Shown: in pieces, positions 9,639 to 17,559 of the stretch | Numbering within the stretch: position 1 is the first letter of the stretch | Layout of the letters: each line of letters begins with the position of its first letter | Assembly: GCF_947488135.1 (NCBI RefSeq) | Contig: NZ_CANKYW010000007.1 | Coordinates: forward strand, 180,325 to 244,324 | DNA length: 64,000 nucleotides | Direction of reading: 5' to 3' | DNA from: an uncultured Marivita sp. | Lineage (GTDB): Bacteria > Pseudomonadota > Alphaproteobacteria > Rhodobacterales > Rhodobacteraceae | Position numbers and translations under genes: made by a program | The notes under the pieces: model-generated | Database searches by the model: none | What the model was told of the DNA's origin: nothing | The model's input: only the letters and a program-made list of their open reading frames with translations

Positions 9639-10507
9639 ACCCTCCCCAAGGCAAAGCCCTTGGCAATGTAGTTCCTTACGAAGTAGATCACGAGCGCGCC
9701 CGGCACGATGGTCAGCACCCCGGCGGCGGCCAGCACGCCCCAGTCAATGCCCGAGGCACCCTGTGTGCGGGTCATGATTGCGGCGATGGGCTTCGCGTCC
9801 ACTGTGGTCAAAGTCCGCGACAGCAGCAACTCCACCCAAGAGAACATAAAGCAGAAGAACGCCGCAACACCGATCCCGCTCGAGATCAGCGGCATGAAGA
9901 TCCGCGTGAAGAAGCGGCCGAAGCTGTAGCCATCAAGATAGGCGGTCTCGTCGATCTCTTTCGGCACGCCACGCATGAAGCCTTCCAAAATCCACACCGC
10001 CAGCGGAACGTTGAAGAGACAATGCGCCAAGGCAACGGCGATATGGGTGTCGAACAATCCGACCGAGGAATACAGCTGGAAGAACGGCAGCGCGAAAACG
10101 GCGGGCGGGGCCATGCGGTTGGTTAGCAACCAGAAGAACAGGTGCTTGTCGCCCATGAAGTGATAGCGGCTGAACGCATAGGCGGCGGGCAAGGCCACGG
10201 CCAGCGAAATCACCGTGTTCATAACCACATAGATCAAAGAGTTCACGTAGCCCATATACCAGCTCGGATCCGTCAGGATCGTCCGGTAATTGTCCAGCGT
10301 CAGGTCGCGCGGCCACAGCGTGAAGGAATTGAGGATCTCGGTATTGGTCTTCAGGCTCATGTTCAGCAGCCAGTAGATCGGCAGCATCAGGAACAAGAGG
10401 TACAGCCCCATCACGATGGCCGACCCGTTGACCTTCACGCGCTTCTTCGTGCCGCCTGCGGTCAGGTCGCCGGGAATGCGCTTTGTGTCTGCGGTTGCGT
10501 CGGTCAT
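9635..10507 (-). CDS. glpQ: Glycerol ABC transporter permease GlpQ
   Basis: A 290-aa inner-membrane permease of the MalG type with six hydrophobic segments and the cytoplasmic coupling motif EIDETAYLDGYSFGRFFTRI near residues 195-215 (EAA loop). The N-terminus is charged (MTDATADTKRIPGD) before the first helix. It pairs with GlpP to form the translocation channel. It begins 3 nt after glpP and its stop overlaps the following SH3 gene start. Confidence 0.93.
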   Translation of the reverse strand: MTDATADTKRIPGDLTAGGTKKRVKVNGSAIVMGLYLLFLMLPIYWLLNMSLKTNTEILNSFTLWPRDLTLDNYRTILTDPSWYMGYVNSLIYVVMNTVISLAVALPAAYAFSRYHFMGDKHLFFWLLTNRMAPPAVFALPFFQLYSSVGLFDTHIAVALAHCLFNVPLAVWILEGFMRGVPKEIDETAYLDGYSFGRFFTRIFMPLISSGIGVAAFFCFMFSWVELLLSRTLTTVDAKPIAAIMTRTQGASGIDWGVLAAAGVLTIVPGALVIYFVRNYIAKGFALGRV

Positions 10508-10510
10508 GTC

Positions 10511-11380
10511 TCAGCCCTCCCGCTTATCGAGGTTGACCATCACGGTATAGAACACCCACGAAATCAACAGGATGACGAGGAAATACATCAGGCTGAACGC
10601 CGCCGCCGGTCCGAGGTCAAACTGTCCCAGCGCCATCTTCACAAGGTCGATGGACAGAAGCGTCGTGGTGCTGCCGGGACCACCTCCGGTGACGACGAAG
10701 GGCTCGGTATAGATCATGAAACTGTCCATAAAGCGCAGCAGGATCGCGATCATCAGAACGCCCATCATCTTGGGCAGTTCGATGAAGCGGAACACTTTCC
10801 AGCGTGACGCCTGGTCGATCTTGGCCGCCTGATAGTACGCGTCCGGGATGGATTGCAGACCGGCATAAGCCAAAAGCGCCACCAGCGAGGTCCAGTGCCA
10901 GACATCCATCACGATGATCGTGACCCACGCCGCGAAGGGATCGTTGGTGTAGTTGTAGTCGATCCCCAGCGCATCGAGCGTGTGCCCCAGAAGGCCGATA
11001 TCGACGCGTCCGAAGATCTGCCAGATCGTGCCGACCACGTTCCACGGAATGAGCAGCGGCAGGGACATCACGACAAGGCAGAAGCTGGCCCAGAAGCCCT
11101 TTTTCGGCATGTTGAGGGCCACGAATACGCCCAGCGGGATTTGGATCAGCAGGATGATGCCCGAGAACATCAACTGCCGCCCAAGCGCGCCCCACATGCG
11201 GTCGTCGTTCAACATCTCCTCGAACCACTCAAGGCCCGCCCAGAAGAACTGGTTGTTTCCGAACGTGTCCTGCACCGAGTAATTCACAACGGTCATCAGC
11301 GGGATCACCGCCGAGAACGCCACGAGGATCAGCACCGGCAGGACAAGGAACCAGGCCTTTTGATTGACTGTCTTTTCCAT
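10511..11380 (-). CDS. glpP: Glycerol ABC transporter permease GlpP
   Basis: A 289-aa MalF-type permease with six hydrophobic segments and the EAA loop (SIPDAYYQAAKIDQASRWKVF). I place the start at the ATG at 11380, which overlaps the glpT stop (ATGA); the open frame runs back to 11428 inside glpT but lacks a ribosome site. The gene lies in the order glpS-glpT-glpP-glpQ exactly as in rhizobial glycerol systems. Confidence 0.93.
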   Translation of the reverse strand: MEKTVNQKAWFLVLPVLILVAFSAVIPLMTVVNYSVQDTFGNNQFFWAGLEWFEEMLNDDRMWGALGRQLMFSGIILLIQIPLGVFVALNMPKKGFWASFCLVVMSLPLLIPWNVVGTIWQIFGRVDIGLLGHTLDALGIDYNYTNDPFAAWVTIIVMDVWHWTSLVALLAYAGLQSIPDAYYQAAKIDQASRWKVFRFIELPKMMGVLMIAILLRFMDSFMIYTEPFVVTGGGPGSTTTLLSIDLVKMALGQFDLGPAAAFSLMYFLVILLISWVFYTVMVNLDKREG

Positions 11381-12477
11381 CAGGCGGCCTCCCCCACGTT
11401 TAACGGTTGATCGGGTGCGACGCGCCAATCGTCGACATAGACATTCACCTGCGCCGGATCGAAGGTGACGCGGGTCATGTCGGCGCTGACGGCATCGTCC
11501 TCCCCGGCGATGATGTTGATATCATGCCCCTCGAACGTGGCGCGGATGATCTTGTGTCGGCCGACATCTTCGATCCGGCGGATCGTGACAGGCAGGCCTT
11601 CGGACTGGCTCAGCCGCGCGAATTCCGGGCGCACGCCAATCTCGACCTTGCCGCTCACCGGTTTGTAGCCGCCCGCCAGTTGCAGGGTCTGCGAACCGAC
11701 TTTGGCGGTCGTGCCCTCGACCTGCGCAGGCAGGACGTTCATGCCCGGCGAGCCGATAAAGTATCCGACAAACGTGTGCTCGGGCCGTTCAAACAATTCC
11801 TCCGGCGTGCCGATCTGCACGACGCGGCCGTCATACATGACCACAACCTTGTCGGCGAAGGTCAGCGCCTCGGTCTGGTCGTGGGTGACGTAGATCATCG
11901 TGTGGCCGAACTCGTGGTGCAGCGATTTGAGCTGCGTGCGCAATTCCCACTTCATATGCGGGTCGATCACCGTCAGCGGTTCATCGAACAAGAGCGCATT
12001 CACGTCCTTGCGCACCATCCCGCGCCCCAGCGAAATCTTCTGCTTGGCATCCGCCGTCAGGCCCCGCGCCTTTTTCTTCAGCATGTCCTCCATGCCGATC
12101 ATGCGCCCGATCTCCTGCACCCGCGCCGCGACATAGGCCTCGTCATGGCCGCGATTGCGCAGCGGGAAGGCCAGGTTGTCCTGCACCGTCATGGTGTCGT
12201 AGACGACCGGAAACTGGAACACCTGCGCGATGTTGCGTTCCGCGGTGGGCGCGTGGGTCACGTCCTGCCCATCAAAGAGGATGCGGCCCTGCGACGGATG
12301 AAGAAGGCCCGATATGATATTGAGAAGTGTGGATTTTCCGCACCCAGACGCCCCTAAAAGAGCATAGGCTGCGCCATCGTCCCAATCGTGGTTCAACTCC
12401 TTGAGCGCATAGTCGTCCTCAGAGGTCGGGTTGGGCAGGTAGGAATGTGCCAGGTTATCAAGTGTGATCTTTGCCAT
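11380..12477 (-). CDS. glpT: Glycerol ABC transporter ATPase GlpT (degenerate signature motif)
   Basis: This 365-aa MalK-like ATPase has Walker A GASGCGKST (42-50), Q-loop QVFQFP, Walker B ALLFDEP with catalytic glutamate (166), and H-loop YVTHDQTEAL (H199), followed by a TOBE-type C-terminal domain. The ABC signature LSGGQ is replaced by LTADAKQ (140-146). It must therefore rely on its partner GlpS for a signature motif, giving an asymmetric heterodimer. Despite the name it is not the GlpT glycerol-3-phosphate antiporter of E. coli. It lies 9 nt downstream of glpS. Confidence 0.93.
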   Translation of the reverse strand: MAKITLDNLAHSYLPNPTSEDDYALKELNHDWDDGAAYALLGASGCGKSTLLNIISGLLHPSQGRILFDGQDVTHAPTAERNIAQVFQFPVVYDTMTVQDNLAFPLRNRGHDEAYVAARVQEIGRMIGMEDMLKKKARGLTADAKQKISLGRGMVRKDVNALLFDEPLTVIDPHMKWELRTQLKSLHHEFGHTMIYVTHDQTEALTFADKVVVMYDGRVVQIGTPEELFERPEHTFVGYFIGSPGMNVLPAQVEGTTAKVGSQTLQLAGGYKPVSGKVEIGVRPEFARLSQSEGLPVTIRRIEDVGRHKIIRATFEGHDINIIAGEDDAVSADMTRVTFDPAQVNVYVDDWRVAPDQPLNVGEAA

Positions 12478-12486
12478 GTCCGTTCC

Positions 12487-13575
12487 TCAAGCCGCCAGCG
12501 CGTAGGACGCGGGCGCAATCATCTTGCCCTGTTCATCGAAGACATAGACATGCCGCGGGTCTAGCCACACGGTCAGATCCTCGCCCAATGCCAGGTTGTG
12601 CACCCCGTGGATCAGCCCGACCCAGCGTTCCCCGTGGTGGTCGAGATGCACGAAGGTTTCCGATCCGGTTAATTCGGTGACGGTCAACCGCGTGGTGAAG
12701 GACATCGCGTCCGCCGCGTGTTGCCCGATCTCGAGGTGGTTCGGGCGGAACCCGGCTGTGTATTTGCCGTCGGGCAGTTCGGCCAGGCGTCCTTTTGCCT
12801 GTGTCGATTGGTTGTTGCCGAAGGTCAGTTGATTGCCCGACTTGGTCAGGTCCAAGAAATTCATCGGCGGATCGCTGAACACCCGCGCCGTGGTCGCATC
12901 CACGGGCTGTCGATAGACCTCGGGCGTGGGACCGAATTGCGTCACGCGGCCTTCCCAAAGCGTGGCCGTATTGCCGCCCAGAAGCAGCGCCTCTTCGGGT
13001 TCGGTGGTCGCGTAGACGAAGATCGACCCGGACGCTTCGAAAATCTTCGGGATCTCGATCCGCAACTCTTCACGCAGCTTGTAGTCAAGGTTCGCCAGCG
13101 GCTCGTCCAGCAACACCAACCCCGCGTTCTTCACCAAGGCCCGCGCGAGCGCGCAGCGTTGCTGCTGCCCGCCGGACAATTCCAGCGGCTTGCGGTTCAG
13201 CATCGGGGTCAGCTTCATCAACTCGGCGGATTCGCGAACGCGGCGGTCGATCTCGGCGCGGTCCACGCCCATCAGCTTCATCGGAGAGGCAATGTTGTCG
13301 TAGACGGTCATGGACGGGTAATTGATGAATTGCTGGTAGACCATCGCCACCTTACGATCCTGCACCCGCATCCCGGTCACGTCCTGGCCCTGCCAGATGA
13401 TCCGGCCGGTCGCGGGCACATCGAGACCTGCCATCAGCCGCATCAGCGACGTCTTGCCCGACAGGGTCGGCCCCAGAAGCACGTTCATCGTGCCTTTCTC
13501 AAGTGTCAGGTCCGTCGGGTAAATATGGGTCTGCCCCTCCACCACCTTGGACACGCCTTTGAGTTCGAGTGTCAT
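12487..13575 (-). CDS. glpS: Glycerol ABC transporter ATPase GlpS (H-loop histidine missing)
   Basis: This 362-aa MalK-like ATPase has Walker A GPTLSGKTS (35-43), signature LSGGQQQR (133-140), Walker B LVLLDEPLANLD (153-164) and a C-terminal TOBE-like domain ending in a typical HVYVFDEQGKMI. At the H-loop, where ABC ATPases read YVTHDQ, it has YATTEPEEA, so the switch histidine is a threonine (about T191). Together with GlpT, which keeps the histidine but lacks LSGGQ, it can build one complete and one degenerate ATP site. It begins 10 nt after glpD. Confidence 0.93.
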   Translation of the reverse strand: MTLELKGVSKVVEGQTHIYPTDLTLEKGTMNVLLGPTLSGKTSLMRLMAGLDVPATGRIIWQGQDVTGMRVQDRKVAMVYQQFINYPSMTVYDNIASPMKLMGVDRAEIDRRVRESAELMKLTPMLNRKPLELSGGQQQRCALARALVKNAGLVLLDEPLANLDYKLREELRIEIPKIFEASGSIFVYATTEPEEALLLGGNTATLWEGRVTQFGPTPEVYRQPVDATTARVFSDPPMNFLDLTKSGNQLTFGNNQSTQAKGRLAELPDGKYTAGFRPNHLEIGQHAADAMSFTTRLTVTELTGSETFVHLDHHGERWVGLIHGVHNLALGEDLTVWLDPRHVYVFDEQGKMIAPASYALAA

Positions 13576-13585
13576 GCCGCGCCCC

Positions 13586-15181
13586 CTATTCTGCCGCTTT
13601 GGACAGGGACTGACGGTAATCCGCCATCCAGCTGTCCAGCGTCTTGATCTGCTCGGCGCTCAGTCGCAGGCCCAGCTTGTTGCGCCGCCAGACGACATCT
13701 TCAGCCGTCCGCGCGTATTCCTTTTCGATCAGCCAGATCACCTCGGCCTCGGTCAGCGTCGCGCCGAAATCTTTGCCCAAGTCCTTGGCCTCTAGCGCGG
13801 TGCCAAGGATCATCGGCGCTTCGGTCCCGTAGGCGCGCACCAGCCGCCGCGCCCAGAACGCGTCAAGAAACGGAAAGCGCTTCTGCACATCAGCCACCAG
13901 CGCGTCGAATCCGTCCACCGCGAAATCGCCGCCGGGCAATGTTACGCCAGCCGTCCACGGGCTTTTGACGTTCGGCAACTGCTCCGCGATCTTCTCCAGC
14001 GCGCTTTCGGCAAGGCGACGATAGGTCGTGATCTTGCCGCCAAAGATATTCAGCACCGGCGCGCCGCCATTGGCATCGACCTTGAGCGTGTAATCCCGCG
14101 TCGCCGCCGTGGCGCTGCTTGCCCCGTCATCGTAGAGCGGTCGGACACCCGAATAGGTCCAGACCACGTCGTCGTCGCTCAAGTCCTGCTTGAAATACTG
14201 GTTCGCGAAATTGAGCAGGTAGGATTGTTCCTTCGGCGTGCAGACGGGCGTGTTCGACGGATCGTCATGCTCTGCATCGGTGGTGCCGATCAGGGTGAAA
14301 TCGGTCTCATAGGGAATGGCGAAAATGATCCGCCCGTCGGTGCCCTGGAAGAAGTAGCACTTATCATGATCATAGAGCTTGCGCGTGACGATGTGAGACC
14401 CACGGACAAGGCGCACGCCCTCTTTCGAATTCAGCCGCACCTTCGTCTGGATGATGTCGCCGACCCACGGACCACCGGCATTCACCAGCATTTTCGCGTA
14501 ATACGTGACGGTTTCACCACTTTCGGAATTTTGCGTTTCCACGCGCCACAGATCGCCTTCGCGCGCGGCGGACAACACCTTGGTGCGCGGCAGGATCGTC
14601 GCCCCGCGCGCCTCGGCATCGCGGGCGTTCAGAACGACCAGCCGCGAGTCCTCGATCCAGCAATCCGAATACTCGTAGGCCTTGACGAAACGGTCGTCCA
14701 AAGGCGCGCCTTCGGGCGCGTCTTTCAGGTTCAGGGTCGAGGTGCCGGGCAGGATTTTGCGACCGCCCAGATGGTCGTACATGAAAAGCCCCAACCGGAT
14801 CAGCCACGCCGGACGCCGCCCCTTCATCCAAGGCATGACAAAGCTAAGCAACCGGGATGTCGGTGTGTCGGATTCGAACCGCATATCCTCATGATAAGGC
14901 AGGACAAACCGCATCGGCCAACTGATATGCGGCATCGCCTTCAAAAGCACCTCGCGTTCGACCAGCGCCTCGCGCACAAGCCGAAACTCGAAGTATTCGA
15001 GGTACCGCAATCCGCCGTGAAACAGCTTGGTCGAGGCCGAAGAGGTCGCGGAGGCCAGATCGTTCATCTCGGCCAGTGTCACGGACAGGCCACGGCCCGC
15101 CGCATCACGCGCGATACCACACCCGTTGATACCGCCACCGATGATGAAAAGATCTGTAGGTTCGACAGTCTGGTCGATCAC
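13586..15181 (-). CDS. glpD: Aerobic glycerol-3-phosphate dehydrogenase (FAD)
   Basis: FAD-dependent membrane-associated enzyme oxidising glycerol 3-phosphate to dihydroxyacetone phosphate and passing electrons to quinone. The dinucleotide-binding motif FIIGGGINGCGIARDAAGRG lies at the N-terminus, with the GlpD signature STKLFHGGLRYLEYFEF just after and the FAD domain's GGKITTYRRLAESAL near residue 375. About 531 aa, close to the usual 500-540. I prefer a GTG start at 15181, preceded by GGGAGG at 9 nt; an in-frame ATG at 15199 has no visible ribosome site and would add six residues. First gene of the glycerol operon, divergent from glpR. Confidence 0.95.
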   Translation of the reverse strand: MIDQTVEPTDLFIIGGGINGCGIARDAAGRGLSVTLAEMNDLASATSSASTKLFHGGLRYLEYFEFRLVREALVEREVLLKAMPHISWPMRFVLPYHEDMRFESDTPTSRLLSFVMPWMKGRRPAWLIRLGLFMYDHLGGRKILPGTSTLNLKDAPEGAPLDDRFVKAYEYSDCWIEDSRLVVLNARDAEARGATILPRTKVLSAAREGDLWRVETQNSESGETVTYYAKMLVNAGGPWVGDIIQTKVRLNSKEGVRLVRGSHIVTRKLYDHDKCYFFQGTDGRIIFAIPYETDFTLIGTTDAEHDDPSNTPVCTPKEQSYLLNFANQYFKQDLSDDDVVWTYSGVRPLYDDGASSATAATRDYTLKVDANGGAPVLNIFGGKITTYRRLAESALEKIAEQLPNVKSPWTAGVTLPGGDFAVDGFDALVADVQKRFPFLDAFWARRLVRAYGTEAPMILGTALEAKDLGKDFGATLTEAEVIWLIEKEYARTAEDVVWRRNKLGLRLSAEQIKTLDSWMADYRQSLSKAAE

Positions 15182-15256
15182 CGCGTGCCACCTCCCCATG
15201 CCACGAATTCACTCGAAATGTATGCGGATCAGAGGGCCACCACGCAAGGCGAATTT

Positions 15257-15302
15257 TTTCGTTTATGTTCGTTTTTTCGCATCCCTCTGAAAAGAAACGA
15301 AA
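15257..15302. promoter_or_regulatory. Candidate GlpR operator region (three TTCGTTT half-sites)
   Basis: TTTCGTTT at 15257-15264, TTCGTTT at 15268-15274 and the inverted AAACGAAA at 15295-15302 lie in the glpD-glpR divergent spacer. The first two start exactly 10 bp apart, one helical turn. E. coli GlpR sites also contain TTCG-type half-sites with A/T flanks, and GlpR is encoded next door. The assignment is inference. Confidence 0.5.
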
Positions 15303-15421
15303 TTTGGCAGTAGGATTCCGGGCGCCAAGCCCGCTATCATGCCCGAACCGGGTCCAAATCCGGGGTGACGTAGCGGAATCGCCGTCACACGATCCTGAAC
15401 GAACACAGACCGAGACCGCCC

Positions 15422-16183
15422 ATGTCACACGCCTTTCGCCACAGGGACATTCTGGAAATCGCGCGGAGGGACGGCAAGGTGACGGTCGAAGGGCTCGCCC
15501 AGCATTTTGGCGTCACGCTTCAGACGATCCGGCGCGATCTGTCGGACCTCGCCGATGATGGCCGACTCGAGCGGGTTCATGGCGGGGCTATGCTGCCGTC
15601 GAGCACGATCAATATCGGATACGAACAGCGTCAGACCCTGAACGCCAAGAGCAAGGCCGCGATGGCAAAGGCCTGTGCCGCGCGCATTCCCAACAATATC
15701 TCGCTGTTTCTCAATATCGGAACCAGCACGGAGGCTGTCGCGAAAGAGCTGCGCAATCACAAGAACATGCTCGTGGTGACGAACAATATGAACGTTGCCA
15801 ACATCCTTGCCGAGACGCAGGAATGCGAGGTCGTGGTCACAGGCGGCAACCTGCGCCGCGCGGATGGCGGTTTGGTGGGCAAGCTGGCGACGGAAACGAT
15901 CCTGCAATTCAAATTCGATCTCGCCATCATCGGCTGCTCCGCGTTGGACCGCGACGGAGACCTGCTCGACTTCGACATTCAGGAAGTGGGCGTCAGCCAG
16001 GCGATCCTGCAACAATCACGCAAGACCTACCTTGTTGCCGATGCGTCCAAGCTCAAACGCAACGCCCCGGCGCGCATCGCCTCTCTCGCCGCGATCGACA
16101 CGCTGTTCACCGACGCCCCCCTGCCCGCCGACCTGCCGCAGAAATGCGCGGAGTGGGAGACCGAGGTCGTGATCGCCTCTTAG
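15422..16183 (+). CDS. glpR: DeoR-family repressor of glycerol metabolism
   Basis: This 253-aa regulator has an N-terminal DeoR helix-turn-helix (residues 6-60: ILEIARRDGKVTVEGLAQHF, then GVTLQTIRRDLSDLADDGRL with the HGGA end) and a DeoRC sugar-phosphate sensor domain (FLNIGTSTEAVAKEL, VVTGGNLRRADGGLVG, DFDIQEVGVSQAIL). In E. coli GlpR the inducer is glycerol 3-phosphate, made here by GlpK. It is transcribed divergently from glpD, with operator-like repeats between, so it probably represses the glp operon and perhaps itself. Its stop overlaps the stop of the convergent LacI gene by 4 bp. Confidence 0.92.
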   Translation: MSHAFRHRDILEIARRDGKVTVEGLAQHFGVTLQTIRRDLSDLADDGRLERVHGGAMLPSSTINIGYEQRQTLNAKSKAAMAKACAARIPNNISLFLNIGTSTEAVAKELRNHKNMLVVTNNMNVANILAETQECEVVVTGGNLRRADGGLVGKLATETILQFKFDLAIIGCSALDRDGDLLDFDIQEVGVSQAILQQSRKTYLVADASKLKRNAPARIASLAAIDTLFTDAPLPADLPQKCAEWETEVVIAS

Positions 16184-17208
16184 GGCTTTGCCCGAAGATC
16201 CTTCAGCGAGTCCCTGATTTGCAGGCTTGCCGTTAACTCAACCGACGCGCCCGCGCTGCGTTTTTCCACCATGTCGATCAGGGCCTCGGCGGCTTTGCGC
16301 CCCATTTCGCGATGCGGGACGTGGACCGTGGTGATCTGCGGCGTCACGATGCGTGCCAGTTCGATATCGTCGAACCCGGTGATCGACACGTCCTCCGGCA
16401 CGCTCAGCCCCATCTCGCGCGCACCGCGCAACGCGCCGACCGCAAGCACGTCGTTGCCGCACATCACGACGCTGGGCGGACTGGGCGCGTCCATCAGCGA
16501 CTGGAACGCAACCGCACCGTTCTCGATCTCGTAGGGCGTTTCGATGATCGGCACCTGATCCGCATCCAACCCATTGTCGTGCATCGCATCGCGCAAGCCG
16601 GCGACCCTCTCGGCCGCACGGTCATTGCCCTGGGTGATGCCCGAGATCATGCCGATCCGGCGATGCCCGAAGTCGATCACCTGCTGCGCCAACGCCCGCA
16701 TGGAGCGTCGATTGTCGAAGCCAACGGTCGGTTGATCGCCACCCGCCATGTAGACCCAGGCCGACAGAACCGGAACAGAGCGCGCGCGGAGGTAGTCGTA
16801 CACCGCCGGATCGCGGTCCTGACCGATCAGCAACAACCCATCCGCACCACGCGCCACCAGAGCCTTGATCTGCTCTTCCTCGATCTTCGGCTGGTAGGCA
16901 GAACTGGCGACAAGCAATGTATAGCCCCGCGCGTGCAACGCTTCCTGAAAGGCTTGCAGCCCGCGCGCGAAGATGGCGTTTTCCATCGTCGGGATGATCG
17001 CACCGATGGTGAAGGTGCGCTTGGCTGCCATCACCCGCGCGCCGAAATTCGGTGTGTAGCCAAGCTCTTCCACCGCTCTCATCACGCGTTTGCGGGTCTT
17101 TTCGACCACCCGTTCCGGCGAGTTGAGACAGCGCGACACCGTCGCCGTCGACACGCCCGCCGAGCGGGCGACATCGTCGAGTGTCGGCACGGAAGGCTGG
17201 TTGTTCAT
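16180..17208 (-). CDS. LacI/GntR-Gnt-type transcriptional regulator, probable regulator of the hps locus
   Basis: A 342-aa LacI-family protein. The helix-turn-helix TLDDVARSAGVSTATVSRCL is followed by the hinge helix and a periplasmic-binding-like sensor domain containing TIGAIIPTMENAIFARGLQAF and SITGFDDIELARIVTP. I start it at 17208 (AGAGGATCGAG ahead of the ATG) rather than at the upstream in-frame 17277. It is divergent from the DHPS/TRAP genes, and two textbook LacI-family operators (TGTAAGCGCTTACA type) sit between, which makes it the likely repressor of that operon and of itself. The effector may be DHPS or an oxidation product; that is inference. Confidence 0.88.
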   Translation of the reverse strand: MNNQPSVPTLDDVARSAGVSTATVSRCLNSPERVVEKTRKRVMRAVEELGYTPNFGARVMAAKRTFTIGAIIPTMENAIFARGLQAFQEALHARGYTLLVASSAYQPKIEEEQIKALVARGADGLLLIGQDRDPAVYDYLRARSVPVLSAWVYMAGGDQPTVGFDNRRSMRALAQQVIDFGHRRIGMISGITQGNDRAAERVAGLRDAMHDNGLDADQVPIIETPYEIENGAVAFQSLMDAPSPPSVVMCGNDVLAVGALRGAREMGLSVPEDVSITGFDDIELARIVTPQITTVHVPHREMGRKAAEALIDMVEKRSAGASVELTASLQIRDSLKDLRAKP

Positions 17209-17279
17209 CTCGATCCTCTCGCGGTCTCTTCTGTGCTTCAGCGCTTGGTTGCACGAGTTTAAATCAGCTCGCTGCAAAA

Positions 17280-17316
17280 TGTAAGCGCTTGCACGGATTG
17301 AATGTAAGCGCTTACA
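17280..17316. promoter_or_regulatory. Tandem LacI-family operators
   Basis: TGTAAGCGCTTGCA (17280-17293) and the perfect palindrome TGTAAGCGCTTACA (17303-17316), centres 23 bp apart, both with the central AAGCGCTT typical of LacI-family sites. They lie 72-108 bp upstream of the lacI-type start and 37 bp before the first small ORF of the hps operon. A weaker CAGCGCTTGG lies at 17239-17248. Confidence 0.85.
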
Positions 17317-17352
17317 CTAAACGTAGAATCAAGCCGCATATTGGGGTTCGCC

Positions 17353-17538
17353 ATGTTTCTTGCAGCATCCGCCATCGTTTTCGTGGTGTTTTTCGCCAAC
17401 GTTGCGCTGGGTGCATTCGCAGGCGCCGCGTTCCTGTCGGACATCGGGGAGATGTTGGTTCTGTTTGCCGCGTCGATCTTGTTCGTCGTGGCAATTCTAA
17501 AGAAAGAGGCTGACCGAAAGAACAAAAACGGCAGCTAG
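17353..17538 (+). CDS. Small two-helix membrane protein at the head of the TRAP operon
   Basis: A 61-aa ORF with two hydrophobic helices (SAIVFVVFFANVALGAFAGA and MLVLFAASILFVVAILK) and a basic tail (KKEADRKNKNGS). It begins 37 bp after the operator and ends 21 bp before the TRAP binding-protein start, so it would be cotranscribed. No strong Shine-Dalgarno precedes the ATG; an in-frame TTG at 17341 is an alternative start. I do not recognise a family. The helix pattern and position favour a real gene, but it could be a leader without product. Confidence 0.5.
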   Translation: MFLAASAIVFVVFFANVALGAFAGAAFLSDIGEMLVLFAASILFVVAILKKEADRKNKNGS

Positions 17539-17559
17539 GGTCAATTGGGAGGAGACCAG

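Noticed and set aside
11380..12477. Glycerol-3-phosphate antiporter GlpT
   Set aside because: Same symbol, but the protein is an ABC ATPase; no MFS-type helices.
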